A stretch of DNA of 57,143 nucleotides from an uncultured Bacteroidota bacterium. GTDB lineage: Bacteria > Bacteroidota > Bacteroidia > JABEUT01. This document shows positions 27,305-36,143 of this stretch, piece by piece. The notes beneath the pieces are model-generated. The model had not been told where the DNA came from. It did no database searches and saw only the letters and a list, made by a program, of their open reading frames with translations. Both the position numbers and the translations under genes were made by a program. The stretch spans positions 1-57,143 of the forward strand of contig CAIWVW010000079.1 of assembly GCA_903916255.1 (NCBI GenBank). The letters are read 5' to 3'. Every line of letters starts with the position of its first letter. Position 1 is the stretch's first letter.

Positions 27305-28342
27305 ATGGCCATATTAAAATCAATGGGGAAAAACCCTTCGGGAGAAAGTTTGGAAAAAGTGAAGCAATCGCCGAATTACCGCGATGAAATTTTCCGGAAT
27401 CAGAGTGAAACCCTTGTGATGCAAGAGAAAGGCGCCTTCTTCAAAACTTTTTGGAAGTTTCTGAACAAACCTGCAAATACCAAACCTCCGAAAGTTTTGC
27501 CTTCCATTAAAACCGACCTGAAAAACCTGCCCGATGGAAACCCGGTATTGGTATGGTTCGGGCATTCATCGTATTTACTTAAAATAGACGGCAAACATAT
27601 TTTGGTAGACCCTGTATTCAGCGGATATGCCTCGCCATTTAAAATGAATTCGGCTAAAAGCTTCGATGGCTCCAATGTGTATACCGTGGAGGATATGCCA
27701 CAAATAGATATTCTGATTATCTCGCACGACCATTATGACCACCTCGATTATGAAACCGTGCTGAAATTAAATCATAAAACGAAATATATCATCACATCGT
27801 TGGGTGTGGCTTCACATCTGGATTATTGGGGATTCAACCGGAATAAAATTACGGAACTTGACTGGAATGAAAGTACAACTGTAAATGGATTTATGTTCAC
27901 TTCAACTCCGGCAAGGCATTTTTCGGGCCGGAGCTTTAAACGTGCAAAAACGCTGTGGGCATCATTTGTACTTAAATCAAAAAATCACATAATTTACATT
28001 GGCGCCGACAGTGGCTACGATAAACATTTTAAAGCCATTGGTGAAAAGCATGGCCCGTTCGACCTTGCTATTCTTGAATGCGGACAATACAATGAGGCCT
28101 GGCACAACATACACATGATGCCGGAAGAAACCGCCCAGGCAAGCATAGATTTGAAAGCAAAAACCCTGCTGCCCGTGCATTGGGGCAAGTTCTCGTTATC
28201 GCTTCACCCCTGGAACGAACCCATAGAAAGGTTGCTTAAAAAAGCGGAAGAACTTAATATAAACATTACCACCCCTATGATTGGCGAACCGCTGATTATA
28301 GGCGAAAAATATCCAACTAAAAAGTGGTGGAGGGAAGTTTAA
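27305..28342 (+). CDS. MBL-fold hydrolase, UlaG/NAPE-PLD-like
   Basis: 345 residues from the ATG at 27305 (MAILKSMGKNPSG). A longer frame reaches 27188 but would cross the promoter and start of the divergent acetyltransferase gene, so the shorter start is preferred. The metal-binding motif is SHDHYDHLD, with further ligands likely in TPARHFSGR, GADSGYD and LPVHWGKFSLSLHPW. The strand pattern before it (VLVWFGHSSYLLKIDGKHIL VDPVF, split here) is typical for the group that includes N-acyl-phosphatidylethanolamine phospholipase D and L-ascorbate-6-phosphate lactonase. No signal peptide, so cytosolic. Substrate unknown. Confidence 0.9.
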   Translation: MAILKSMGKNPSGESLEKVKQSPNYRDEIFRNQSETLVMQEKGAFFKTFWKFLNKPANTKPPKVLPSIKTDLKNLPDGNPVLVWFGHSSYLLKIDGKHILVDPVFSGYASPFKMNSAKSFDGSNVYTVEDMPQIDILIISHDHYDHLDYETVLKLNHKTKYIITSLGVASHLDYWGFNRNKITELDWNESTTVNGFMFTSTPARHFSGRSFKRAKTLWASFVLKSKNHIIYIGADSGYDKHFKAIGEKHGPFDLAILECGQYNEAWHNIHMMPEETAQASIDLKAKTLLPVHWGKFSLSLHPWNEPIERLLKKAEELNINITTPMIGEPLIIGEKYPTKKWWREV

Positions 28343-28354
28343 TTCGTAATTAAC

Positions 28355-29380
28355 CTACGCCCCCTCTTTCATATTCAATTCCCACTTCCATGCCGAGAGC
28401 ATCATATCGTCCAGCGAATATTTAGGTATCCAACCGAGTTCTTTTTCCACCTTTGTTATATCGGAATAAATAGCCTCCACATCTCCGGCGCGGCGATTGC
28501 CAATATGGTAATTCAGTTTTTTGCCAGTCACTTTTTCAAAGGCGGTAATCATTTCCATAACGCTTACTCCGCTGCCCGTTCCTAAATTAAAAATAGAGCA
28601 GGCCGACGTGTTCTTATTTTTCTCCAGATAGGAAAGCGCCTCTACATGAGCCCGGGCAATATCGCTTACATGCACATAGTCGCGTATGCAGGTTCCGTCG
28701 CGGGTTTTATAGTCATTGCCAAATACGGTTGTCTCTTTCATTTTCCCGATGGCCGTTTGTGTTATCACAGGTACCAAATTCGCGGGGCGTTGAAGCGGCA
28801 CTTCCCCTATTTTGCCGGAAATGTGCGCCCCCACAGGGTTAAAATAGCGCAACAAAACAGCTTTTACATTTTTATACGAGCAGGTAAAATCCTGCACCAC
28901 CCGTTCGCCTGCCTGTTTGGTATACCCATAGGGAGAAATGGCGCCCTGCGGTGTTTCTTCATTAACAGGTAATTTTTCAATATTGCCATATACCGAACAG
29001 GAAGATGAAAATATAAAATAGGGCACGTTGAATTCCTTCACAGCAGCCAGCATATTGATAAGCGATTCCATATTATTACGATAGTACTGCAATGGGTTGT
29101 CGACCGATTCGGGCACTGATTTGAATGCGGCAAAATGGATGATACCGTCAATATCTGAATTTTCCTGCATCATTTTATTCACGGCACTTCCATCACATAA
29201 ATCGATAGCATAATTCTTCACCGCTTTGCCTGTTACATTTTTAATGCGCTCGAACGTTTTGGCATTGGAATTGGAGTAATTATCAGCCGAGATAACCTCG
29301 CAGTCGGTAGTTTCCAAAATTTCGATGATGGTATGCGAACCAATATATCCTGCTCCTCCGGTTACCAGTATTTTTTTCAT
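28355..29380 (-). CDS. galE: UDP-glucose 4-epimerase
   Basis: 341 residues, the usual length. Rossmann motif GGAGYIGSHT at 7-16, catalytic SSSCSVYG region and SPYGYTKQAGE containing the YxxxK pair. Also present: the family motifs LRYFNPVGAH, GDDYKTRDGTCIRDYVHV-like stretch, and GTGSGVSVMEMI. It interconverts UDP-glucose and UDP-galactose for surface polysaccharide. The start is 5 bases after the stop of the DUF1016 gene, and that gene is 7 bases after the flippase, so the three form one operon. Confidence 0.96.
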   Translation of the reverse strand: MKKILVTGGAGYIGSHTIIEILETTDCEVISADNYSNSNAKTFERIKNVTGKAVKNYAIDLCDGSAVNKMMQENSDIDGIIHFAAFKSVPESVDNPLQYYRNNMESLINMLAAVKEFNVPYFIFSSSCSVYGNIEKLPVNEETPQGAISPYGYTKQAGERVVQDFTCSYKNVKAVLLRYFNPVGAHISGKIGEVPLQRPANLVPVITQTAIGKMKETTVFGNDYKTRDGTCIRDYVHVSDIARAHVEALSYLEKNKNTSACSIFNLGTGSGVSVMEMITAFEKVTGKKLNYHIGNRRAGDVEAIYSDITKVEKELGWIPKYSLDDMMLSAWKWELNMKEGA

Positions 29381-29385
29381 AATCG

Positions 29386-30579
29386 TTAAATTAATTTTTT
29401 TAGTTTTTCAGCATCCGGCAAAATGCCTCTCATTCCCTTTGGAACCTCTGTGCTCAATTTATAGGTAGCCACACCCATTGCCTTATTAACGCTTTTAACA
29501 GAATATTCCACTTCGGTATTGTTCTTTTCCTTGCAAAGTATTATTCCAATGCTGGGCTTTTCATGTTCTAATTTTATTTTATCGTCCAGCACATTCAAAT
29601 AAAAATTGAGCTTCCCGGCATATTCAGGCTTAAATTTTCCTCGTTTTAATTCAAACACTACAAGGCATTGCAGAATACGGTTATAAAACAAAAGGTCAAT
29701 AAAATATTCCTTGCCTTCAACATCTACCTTGTATTGATTGCCAATAAATGAAAACCCCTTACCCAATGTCATAATAAATTTACGGATATTGGCCACGGCA
29801 GCTTCTTCAAACACCCTTTCGTCAGCATCATCATCCAGCAGCATAAAATCAAACAGGTATTCATCTTTAAAAGCATCAAGGGCGGCAGCACTCATAGTGT
29901 CGGGTAATACAGCTTTAAAATTATTGGGCAGCTTACCTCTATATTTATAAAGTTTTGAAGTGATATTATGCTCTAATGCAGAGACACTCCACATTTCAGA
30001 AGCCGCCATTTGCATATAATACAAACGCCCTTTCAAATCCTTGCATTTAGTAAGGAGAATTATATGGTGTGTGAAGCTGATACTGAAAAAATCATTGAGG
30101 CGGTTTTCATCGAACAGTAAAGGGGTTGCTGCTTTTTTTAATCGAACAACTTGAGACTGCTTTGTTGCTTTTTTCAATTCTGCCGTCGGTAACGGCAGAA
30201 TTAGGTTTTTACTTTTCCCAGATTTTGAATTGCTATATTTTTCTAATTCTGCCGTTGGCAACGGCAGAATTAGAAAAGCCTTATACTCGCCATAAAACTG
30301 AATCATCTTCATCAGATTCCTATAGGAGAACCCTCGTAGTCCGGGCAGCTCCTCCTGTAGGTCATTGGCTATTTGTTGCAGCACTTTTGCACCCCATTTT
30401 TCAGCCTGTATTTTTTCCGAAAGGCGTTTACCTATAAATAAATAAAGTAACAACTGCTCTCGATTAGCCGCCTTGGCTGCCTGATAACGGCTTTGTATAA
30501 TGCTTTGCTTTAACTCGGCAATAAAACCAATGTATTCCGAAACCGGTTTCCTTTTTATATATTTCTGCTTTTTCTTCAT
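29386..30579 (-). CDS. DUF1016 (YhcG-type) PD-(D/E)XK nuclease
   Basis: 397 residues from the ATG at 30579, 7 bases behind the flippase stop; a TTG start at 30594 would overlap that gene. The N-terminal DUF1016_N helical domain (about 10-100: GKRLSEKIQAEKWGAKVLQQ, LPGLRGFSYRNLMKMIQFYG) is joined to a C-terminal nuclease domain (about 275-390) with FIDLLFYNR and VVFELKRGKFKPE, the D...ELK core. Relatives are linked to DNA processing and defence. The linker at about 100-145 contains two copies of LILPLPTAEL(E/K)K, each encoded by a perfect or near-perfect palindrome, which is unusual for the family. Role in a polysaccharide operon is unexplained. Confidence 0.9.
   Translation of the reverse strand: MKKKQKYIKRKPVSEYIGFIAELKQSIIQSRYQAAKAANREQLLLYLFIGKRLSEKIQAEKWGAKVLQQIANDLQEELPGLRGFSYRNLMKMIQFYGEYKAFLILPLPTAELEKYSNSKSGKSKNLILPLPTAELKKATKQSQVVRLKKAATPLLFDENRLNDFFSISFTHHIILLTKCKDLKGRLYYMQMAASEMWSVSALEHNITSKLYKYRGKLPNNFKAVLPDTMSAAALDAFKDEYLFDFMLLDDDADERVFEEAAVANIRKFIMTLGKGFSFIGNQYKVDVEGKEYFIDLLFYNRILQCLVVFELKRGKFKPEYAGKLNFYLNVLDDKIKLEHEKPSIGIILCKEKNNTEVEYSVKSVNKAMGVATYKLSTEVPKGMRGILPDAEKLKKLI
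30176..30202. repeat. Palindromic insert in the DUF1016 gene, copy 1
   Basis: Arms AATTCTGCCGT (30176-30186) and ACGGCAGAATT (30192-30202), loop 5 bases. In frame it codes for ILPLPTAEL on the minus strand. Confidence 0.85.
30241..30275. repeat. Palindromic insert in the DUF1016 gene, copy 2
   Basis: Perfect 15-base arms TTCTAATTCTGCCGT (30241-30255) and ACGGCAGAATTAGAA (30261-30275), loop TGGCA. It lies in the same frame as copy 1, 65 bases away. Confidence 0.88.
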
Positions 30580-30586
30580 TTTTCTT

Positions 30587-31924
30587 TTACCCAAAAATCC
30601 AAGTGCGTATGCCAGTTTTCCGGCTGATGGTTATAAACATAGCCGCATTCCAGAAAACCGTGCATGTAGCCGTAGAAATAGCCGTGCCTACAAAACCCAT
30701 TCGTGGCGTAAGTATCAGATTCATGGCAATATTAAGGAATATACTTATAGCCATATAAATGGTGTTGTATTTTTCGTTGCCTGTCATCAGTGCAAAATAG
30801 CCCACAGGGCCAAATGCAATATCGATAAGCACCCCGCAGGATATAATAATAAGGGCCATTTTACCGGGCAAAAACTCAGGCCCTGACAGGTGCATTATTT
30901 GCCCGCTGAAAATAATGATGGCGGCAAACACAGGCAATGTGAACAGCGCCACCCAGCGAATGGTGCGGGTTATCATCCGCTGCACCTTCACTTTATCTTC
31001 GGGTGTATTCAGGCTGGCAAGGGAAGGCGCAATTATCATGTTCATTACATACATAAAAAAGAACAGAGAACTTGCGTTTCGTTCGGCGGCATAATAAATA
31101 CCCACCTGCGCCGCATCTTTTATCGAGCCGAGCATAATTGTATCTAACCTGTTGTAGAGGCTGGTAACACAGGTTAATATGAAAAGTGAGCCAACGAAAC
31201 TTCTCCATTTCGGTTTATCGTATTCCGCTTTAATGTCTTTCAGGTTATTCACCTTGCGGAAAACCATAAATACAAATACAAAAGCCACTACAAAGGATAC
31301 AATATTCAACCCGACCGCCAATGGCAGGCTCATGTTGCCCAGTAAAAGGCGGCAAACAATCAGGGCTATCAGCAGAAATAAGGGTTTTATTGTATTATCC
31401 GATAAAAAGGAAAGTAACGATTTGCCTTGTCCACGAAGCAGGTTGGCATAAAAATTCATGAGGGTATAAAGCGGAATAATGGAACAGGAAACCAATATGG
31501 GCAATGTATAATGCGTTTTTGGAATAAGGTGAAGGACGAATACAAAAATCCAGAGAAACAAAACCGTTGCGGCAGAAAGTGCGGTACTAATTATCAGCAG
31601 CATTTTAGATGACCAGTTATACAACCCCTTCCAAAGCCCTTTTTCACCTTTGGAGAGGTACGAGGAAGTATATTTCAAGGCAATAACCTCGAACCCGTAG
31701 GAAGAAAAATTCATCAGCAGAAAAATTATGGTAGCCGTGTAGGAATATACGCCGTAGCGGGTTGGCCCCATGGTGCGTGTAAGCACCAGCAATATTAAGT
31801 ACGACAGCACATAATAGCCCGACCTTACTATAAACGATGGAATAATAACTGTTAAAAGTTTAGCTTTGTCTTCCTCATTTTTTATAATGGGACGGAGCGC
31901 TCTTTCAATAAGTTTTTTAAGCAT
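30587..31924 (-). CDS. Oligosaccharide flippase (Wzx/MATE-like)
   Basis: 445 residues with about 12-14 predicted membrane segments (for example SYLILLVLTRTMGPTRYGVY, LLLIALIVCRLLLG, VFAAIIIFSG). The opening IPSFIVRSGYYVLSYLILLV followed by TRTMGPTRYGVYSY is the common start of polysaccharide flippases, which move lipid-linked oligosaccharide across the inner membrane. First gene of the flippase-DUF1016-galE operon; divergent from the sulfotransferase operon with an 83-base gap between the starts. Which sugar it moves is unknown. Confidence 0.9.
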   Translation of the reverse strand: MLKKLIERALRPIIKNEEDKAKLLTVIIPSFIVRSGYYVLSYLILLVLTRTMGPTRYGVYSYTATIIFLLMNFSSYGFEVIALKYTSSYLSKGEKGLWKGLYNWSSKMLLIISTALSAATVLFLWIFVFVLHLIPKTHYTLPILVSCSIIPLYTLMNFYANLLRGQGKSLLSFLSDNTIKPLFLLIALIVCRLLLGNMSLPLAVGLNIVSFVVAFVFVFMVFRKVNNLKDIKAEYDKPKWRSFVGSLFILTCVTSLYNRLDTIMLGSIKDAAQVGIYYAAERNASSLFFFMYVMNMIIAPSLASLNTPEDKVKVQRMITRTIRWVALFTLPVFAAIIIFSGQIMHLSGPEFLPGKMALIIISCGVLIDIAFGPVGYFALMTGNEKYNTIYMAISIFLNIAMNLILTPRMGFVGTAISTATCTVFWNAAMFITISRKTGIRTWIFG

Positions 31925-32007
31925 TTTGCTTTTTTGTGATTTTTTTGAGGGCTGCTTTCAGTAGGAATGGTTAAAATTGTAAAAAAATCCAATACAGAGC
32001 CCTTTAA

Positions 32008-32910
32008 ATGTTAAAACCTAATTTCTTTATTGTAGGTGCGCCCAAATCCGGAACCACCTCACTTTATGACTATTTAAAGAAACACCCTAACGTATTTTTC
32101 CCGAAAAAAGAAATCTGCTATTTCTGCAACGACCTCACCATGCGCACCCCGCATTTGCGCGAAAGCATTTACCTGAGTTATTATATCGATGCCCGAACTC
32201 AGAAGGCCGTTGGCGATGGATATGTCTATCACATGCTGTCGCATATTTCAGCGCAGGAAATCAAAAATTTTAACCCGGATGCCAAAATTATTATGATGCT
32301 GCGCAACCCGGTGCAAATGGTTTATTCCTTGCACAGCCAGCTATTTTACAACGGGGATGAACCCATCGAAAACTTTGAAAAAGCCCTCGACGCAGAACCT
32401 AACAGAAGGGTCGGCGAAATGATACCGCACTACCACAAATGCCCGCTGGAATCGCTTTACTACAGTGAAGTAGCCAGATATTCCGAACAACTGGCACGTT
32501 TTAAAGAGGTTTTTCCGGATGATAAAATACTGGTTATCCTCTTCGATGATTTTCGCTTCAATCCTGAACAGGAATACCGAAAAGCGCTGAAATTTTTGGA
32601 GATTGAAGATGTGATGCCCGATACATTCGAAGTGGTAAATGCCAATAAAACTACCAAAAGCAGGGCTTTTTTGCAATTCCTCATCAATCCGCCCAATTTT
32701 TTAAAATCGATAGCAAAAGCGCTTTTCCCGCATCACACCAAACGCAGGGAATGGCTGATTGAGAACCTATGGAACCTTAATACCCGCTACAAACCCCGCA
32801 ACCCGCTTACCAAAGAACTGAAACAACGCCTGATTGACATGTATAAAGATGATGTGGAAAAACTCGGAAAGATGCTGAACAGGGATTTGAGCGACTGGAT
32901 GAAAATATAA
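32008..32910 (+). CDS. Carbohydrate sulfotransferase
   Basis: 300 residues. The 5'-phosphosulfate loop GAPKSGTTSLYDYL is at about 9-22 and the 3'-phosphate motif is in KIIMMLRNPVQMVYSLHSQL. The remainder (VLIFDDFRFNPEQEYRKALK-like stretch, near 165-195) fits the heparan-sulfate/NodH-type sulfotransferase family, which moves sulfate from PAPS to sugars or lipids. With the glycosyltransferase behind it, it likely decorates an exported polysaccharide, which makes sulfated glycan a reasonable prediction. No signal peptide; acts in the cytosol. Confidence 0.9.
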   Translation: MLKPNFFIVGAPKSGTTSLYDYLKKHPNVFFPKKEICYFCNDLTMRTPHLRESIYLSYYIDARTQKAVGDGYVYHMLSHISAQEIKNFNPDAKIIMMLRNPVQMVYSLHSQLFYNGDEPIENFEKALDAEPNRRVGEMIPHYHKCPLESLYYSEVARYSEQLARFKEVFPDDKILVILFDDFRFNPEQEYRKALKFLEIEDVMPDTFEVVNANKTTKSRAFLQFLINPPNFLKSIAKALFPHHTKRREWLIENLWNLNTRYKPRNPLTKELKQRLIDMYKDDVEKLGKMLNRDLSDWMKI

Positions 32911-32929
32911 ATTAAGAGTCGAAAGCTGA

Positions 32930-34102
32930 ATGGGAAATGAGAAGCTGAAAATATTATTTATATCGTCGTGGTATCCGCATAGATTAAAACCGCTGAACGG
33001 GATATTTATCAAGCGCCATGCAGCTGCCAATACTATCGATTGCCATGTGTCGGCTATTTTTGTTTGTTCCGCAGAAACGGATTCCATCGAAGAATCGGAA
33101 GAAGACGGAATCTATACCATTCGCGGATACTATGCTCAACCGAAGTTTAAACTGTTTCCATTTTATACGCTGGCTAAACTTACCCGCTATCTTTCAACAT
33201 GGAAAAAGGTATTAACCCTATATAAAAAGAAACACGGCAAGCCTGACCTTATAAATGCCAACATTGTTTACCCCGTTTCTATAATCGCAACTTTTTTAAA
33301 ATACAATTGGAAAGTGTCTTATGTAATAACCGAGCACTGGACAGGCTACTTTCCGGAAGACGGGCATTATAAAGGATTTGCAAAAAAGCTGGCAACAAAG
33401 ATTGCGGTTGCCAATGCCGGTGCCGTTATTACCGACTCTGCCAAACTGGGCAGAACCATGACTTCGCTGGGATTAAAAAACAACTACTTCACCATTCCAA
33501 ATGTAGTAGACCCTCAAATATTTTCTATTAAAACAGAAAAAAAACAACAGGATGCCCCATATACTTTCATTCATGTTTCCTCGTTAGACGATGAGCAGAA
33601 AAACATAAGCGGAATGCTGCGAGCGTTTAAAAAATTTCATTCCCAACATCCCAAATCGGTATTTACAATTATTTGGAATGAGGAGGAGAAAGAAAACCTG
33701 GATAGGTTGAAACCATTGCTTTCTGAATGTGAAGGGGTAAATATTATTGGCAAGAAAGCAGGAAATGAATTGGCGGAACAACTGAACAAAGCCAACGGAT
33801 TCCTTCTGTTCAGCAATTACGAAAACCTGCCCTGCGTAATGCTGGAAGCTTTTATGTGCGGAGTGCCTGTAATTGGCACCAACGTAGGTGATGTACCCGA
33901 TTTTATAAATGCAAAAAATGGCGTGCTGATTAATTACAAAAATGAAGAGCAATTGCTGCAGGCTATGGAGGAGATTTCTAAGAATAAGGGTGTTTATACT
34001 GCTTCCGAAATCAGGAATATGGTATTGGAAAAAGTAAGCCCTGCTGCGGTATCGAAGCAATTTACAGATATTTACAAAATGGTGCTTAAGAACAAATTTT
34101 GA
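32930..34102 (+). CDS. Glycosyltransferase family 4
   Basis: 390 residues, GT-B fold. N-terminal acceptor half starts LKILFISSWYPHRLKPLNGI FIKRHA (split here), and the donor half has YTFIHVSSLDDEQKNISGML and the sugar-nucleotide motif NYENLPCVMLEAFMCGVPVI with an E-x7-E pair. It lies 19 bases behind the sulfotransferase and 4 bases before the asparagine synthase, so the three are one operon. Donor and acceptor sugars cannot be told. Confidence 0.92.
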   Translation: MGNEKLKILFISSWYPHRLKPLNGIFIKRHAAANTIDCHVSAIFVCSAETDSIEESEEDGIYTIRGYYAQPKFKLFPFYTLAKLTRYLSTWKKVLTLYKKKHGKPDLINANIVYPVSIIATFLKYNWKVSYVITEHWTGYFPEDGHYKGFAKKLATKIAVANAGAVITDSAKLGRTMTSLGLKNNYFTIPNVVDPQIFSIKTEKKQQDAPYTFIHVSSLDDEQKNISGMLRAFKKFHSQHPKSVFTIIWNEEEKENLDRLKPLLSECEGVNIIGKKAGNELAEQLNKANGFLLFSNYENLPCVMLEAFMCGVPVIGTNVGDVPDFINAKNGVLINYKNEEQLLQAMEEISKNKGVYTASEIRNMVLEKVSPAAVSKQFTDIYKMVLKNKF

Positions 34103-34106
34103 TAAA

Positions 34107-36080
34107 ATGTGCGGCATAGCGGGAATAGTTTTCTTCAAAAAAAACAATGCAGATTTGGTTAGCACAGCCAAACGCATGAACGATACCATCCGCCACCGCG
34201 GGCCGGATGGGGAAGGCTATCTGCTTATCCGCAATGAAGATGAAATAACAGTTTTTTCAAAGGACACTCCGCAATCTATTATCAATTCCTCTATACTTCA
34301 CAAACCAATATTGGCATTAGAAAGCAGGGATGATATTAAGGCAGTGCTGGCACACCGCCGCCTCAGCATTATAGATATTACCGCAGCAGGCCACCAGCCG
34401 CTTTGTAACGCTGCTAAAACTTTATGGATTACCTACAACGGCGAAATATATAACTATATCGAGTTGCGGGAAGAATTGCAGAAAAAAGGATATACTTTTC
34501 ACACCGCAACAGATACCGAAGTAATACTTGCAGCCTACGCTGAATGGGGCTATGAGTGTGTAAACCGCTTCAATGGCATGTGGGCACTCGTTATTTACGA
34601 TAAAAATAAAAAACAACTCTTCGCCAGTAGGGACAGGTTTGGCGTTAAGCCATTTTATTATATACATAACGAAAACCATTTTGCTTTTGCATCGGAACAA
34701 AAAGCATTGATTGCTGCCGGACTTACAGATGGCAAAACCAATGAAAAAGCCATATTCGATTACTGGCTCTTTTCCACTATGGAAGAGGAAGAAGAGGGAA
34801 TGTTTAAAGGGGTTTCAGAACTGTTCCCGGCCCATTCACTAACTGTGAATATGGAAACAGGAGAGTCGAAAAAATGGAAATACTACACACTCCCCTACTC
34901 CAACAACTACAACGATTCGGGTTTCAATTTAAAAGAAGCTGCCGAGAAAATACAATCGCTTTTTATCGATTCGGTGCGGTTGCGGTTGCGTTCCGATGTT
35001 GAAGTTGCATCCTGCCTCAGCGGCGGGCTTGACAGTTCTTCCATCGTAAGCGCCATTTACAAACTGACAGGCAAGGGGCTTAATACGTTTACAGCTTCTT
35101 TCAACGATAAAGGCATTGATGAAAGCCATTGGGCAAAGATTGTTTCAGACCACACTCACTCGAATGCACATTACACTTTTCCCTCGTCATCGGAACTGCT
35201 GAAAGACTTGCACAACTTAATATACTGCCAGGATATACCCATTTGGAACACCAGTACCTATGCGCAATTCAAGGTGATGCGCCTGATAAATGAAAACGGT
35301 ATAAAAGTAGCGCTCGACGGACAAGGCGGCGATGAATTATTCGGCGGCTATGGAAATTATTATTTCTATTATCTGCGGGAAGCATTGCAGCAAAAGGGTA
35401 TTGGCGAGTTTATAAAACAGGCCAAAATTACCGGCCAGCAAAAACGGTATTTCATTAATCTCGTTTTAAAAAAATATATTGGTAATCTACCTGCATCACA
35501 GCAACTGAACGTGCATTTAAAAATTCACCCGGAATTGAAATACCTGAACAGGGATTTTCTGCAACGGAATGTGAATAGAATTAAAAAGGAAAAAGATAAC
35601 CACACGCTGAATGAAGCCCTGAACAAGGACTTTAACAATACCCTTTTAAAAACATATTTAAAGTGCGAAGACCGCTGCTCCATGTGGCATTCGGTGGAAT
35701 CGCGCACCCCATTTTCCGATGATATAAATTTAATCGAGTATGTTTTCTCCCTGCCTTCATCGGTAAAAATTGTAAACGGAGAATTGAAATCGCTTATGCG
35801 CAAAGCCATGCGCGGCATAACGCCCGATGCCATACTCGACAGGCAGGATAAGAAAGGCTACCTGACACCCAACCGCCAATGGATTGCTGAAATAAGAAAC
35901 GATGTAAAACATTTGTTTGATAATACTGCACTATCGGAATATCTCGATACCAAAAGCATTTTAAAGGATTACGAAAGCCTCTTCAATCAACCTGACGGGC
36001 CAGGCGAAGGTCGCATGTTTAAGTTTATAGTTTTTGCCAAGTGGATGGAGATATTTTCCGGTTCTTCACTGAATTCATAG
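34107..36080 (+). CDS. asnB: Asparagine synthase (glutamine-hydrolysing)
   Basis: 657 residues. Class II amidotransferase domain opens MCGIAGI with the catalytic Cys2 and has RHRGPDGEGY; the synthetase domain has the PPi loop SGGLDSSSIVSA and GQGGDELFGGY. AsnB-type enzymes in glycan loci often amidate uronic acids or other carboxyl groups rather than making free asparagine, and the position behind a sulfotransferase and a glycosyltransferase favours that here, but the sequence does not decide it. Confidence 0.93.
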   Translation: MCGIAGIVFFKKNNADLVSTAKRMNDTIRHRGPDGEGYLLIRNEDEITVFSKDTPQSIINSSILHKPILALESRDDIKAVLAHRRLSIIDITAAGHQPLCNAAKTLWITYNGEIYNYIELREELQKKGYTFHTATDTEVILAAYAEWGYECVNRFNGMWALVIYDKNKKQLFASRDRFGVKPFYYIHNENHFAFASEQKALIAAGLTDGKTNEKAIFDYWLFSTMEEEEEGMFKGVSELFPAHSLTVNMETGESKKWKYYTLPYSNNYNDSGFNLKEAAEKIQSLFIDSVRLRLRSDVEVASCLSGGLDSSSIVSAIYKLTGKGLNTFTASFNDKGIDESHWAKIVSDHTHSNAHYTFPSSSELLKDLHNLIYCQDIPIWNTSTYAQFKVMRLINENGIKVALDGQGGDELFGGYGNYYFYYLREALQQKGIGEFIKQAKITGQQKRYFINLVLKKYIGNLPASQQLNVHLKIHPELKYLNRDFLQRNVNRIKKEKDNHTLNEALNKDFNNTLLKTYLKCEDRCSMWHSVESRTPFSDDINLIEYVFSLPSSVKIVNGELKSLMRKAMRGITPDAILDRQDKKGYLTPNRQWIAEIRNDVKHLFDNTALSEYLDTKSILKDYESLFNQPDGPGEGRMFKFIVFAKWMEIFSGSSLNS

Positions 36081-36112
36081 TCCCTGTTCGTCATTTGTAT
36101 TTAATAATCAGT

Positions 36113-36120
36113 TATATTTG
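36113..36120 (+). promoter_or_regulatory. -7 promoter element
   Basis: TATATTTG matches TAnnTTTG and lies 23 bases before the ATG at 36144. Confidence 0.55.
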
Positions 36121-36143
36121 AAATAGCAATCAAAGATACTTCA

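Noticed and set aside
30176-30275. LPTAEL motif as a sortase-type sorting signal
   Set aside because: It is in the middle of a cytosolic nuclease, without membrane segment or basic tail; the sequence is fixed by the DNA palindrome.
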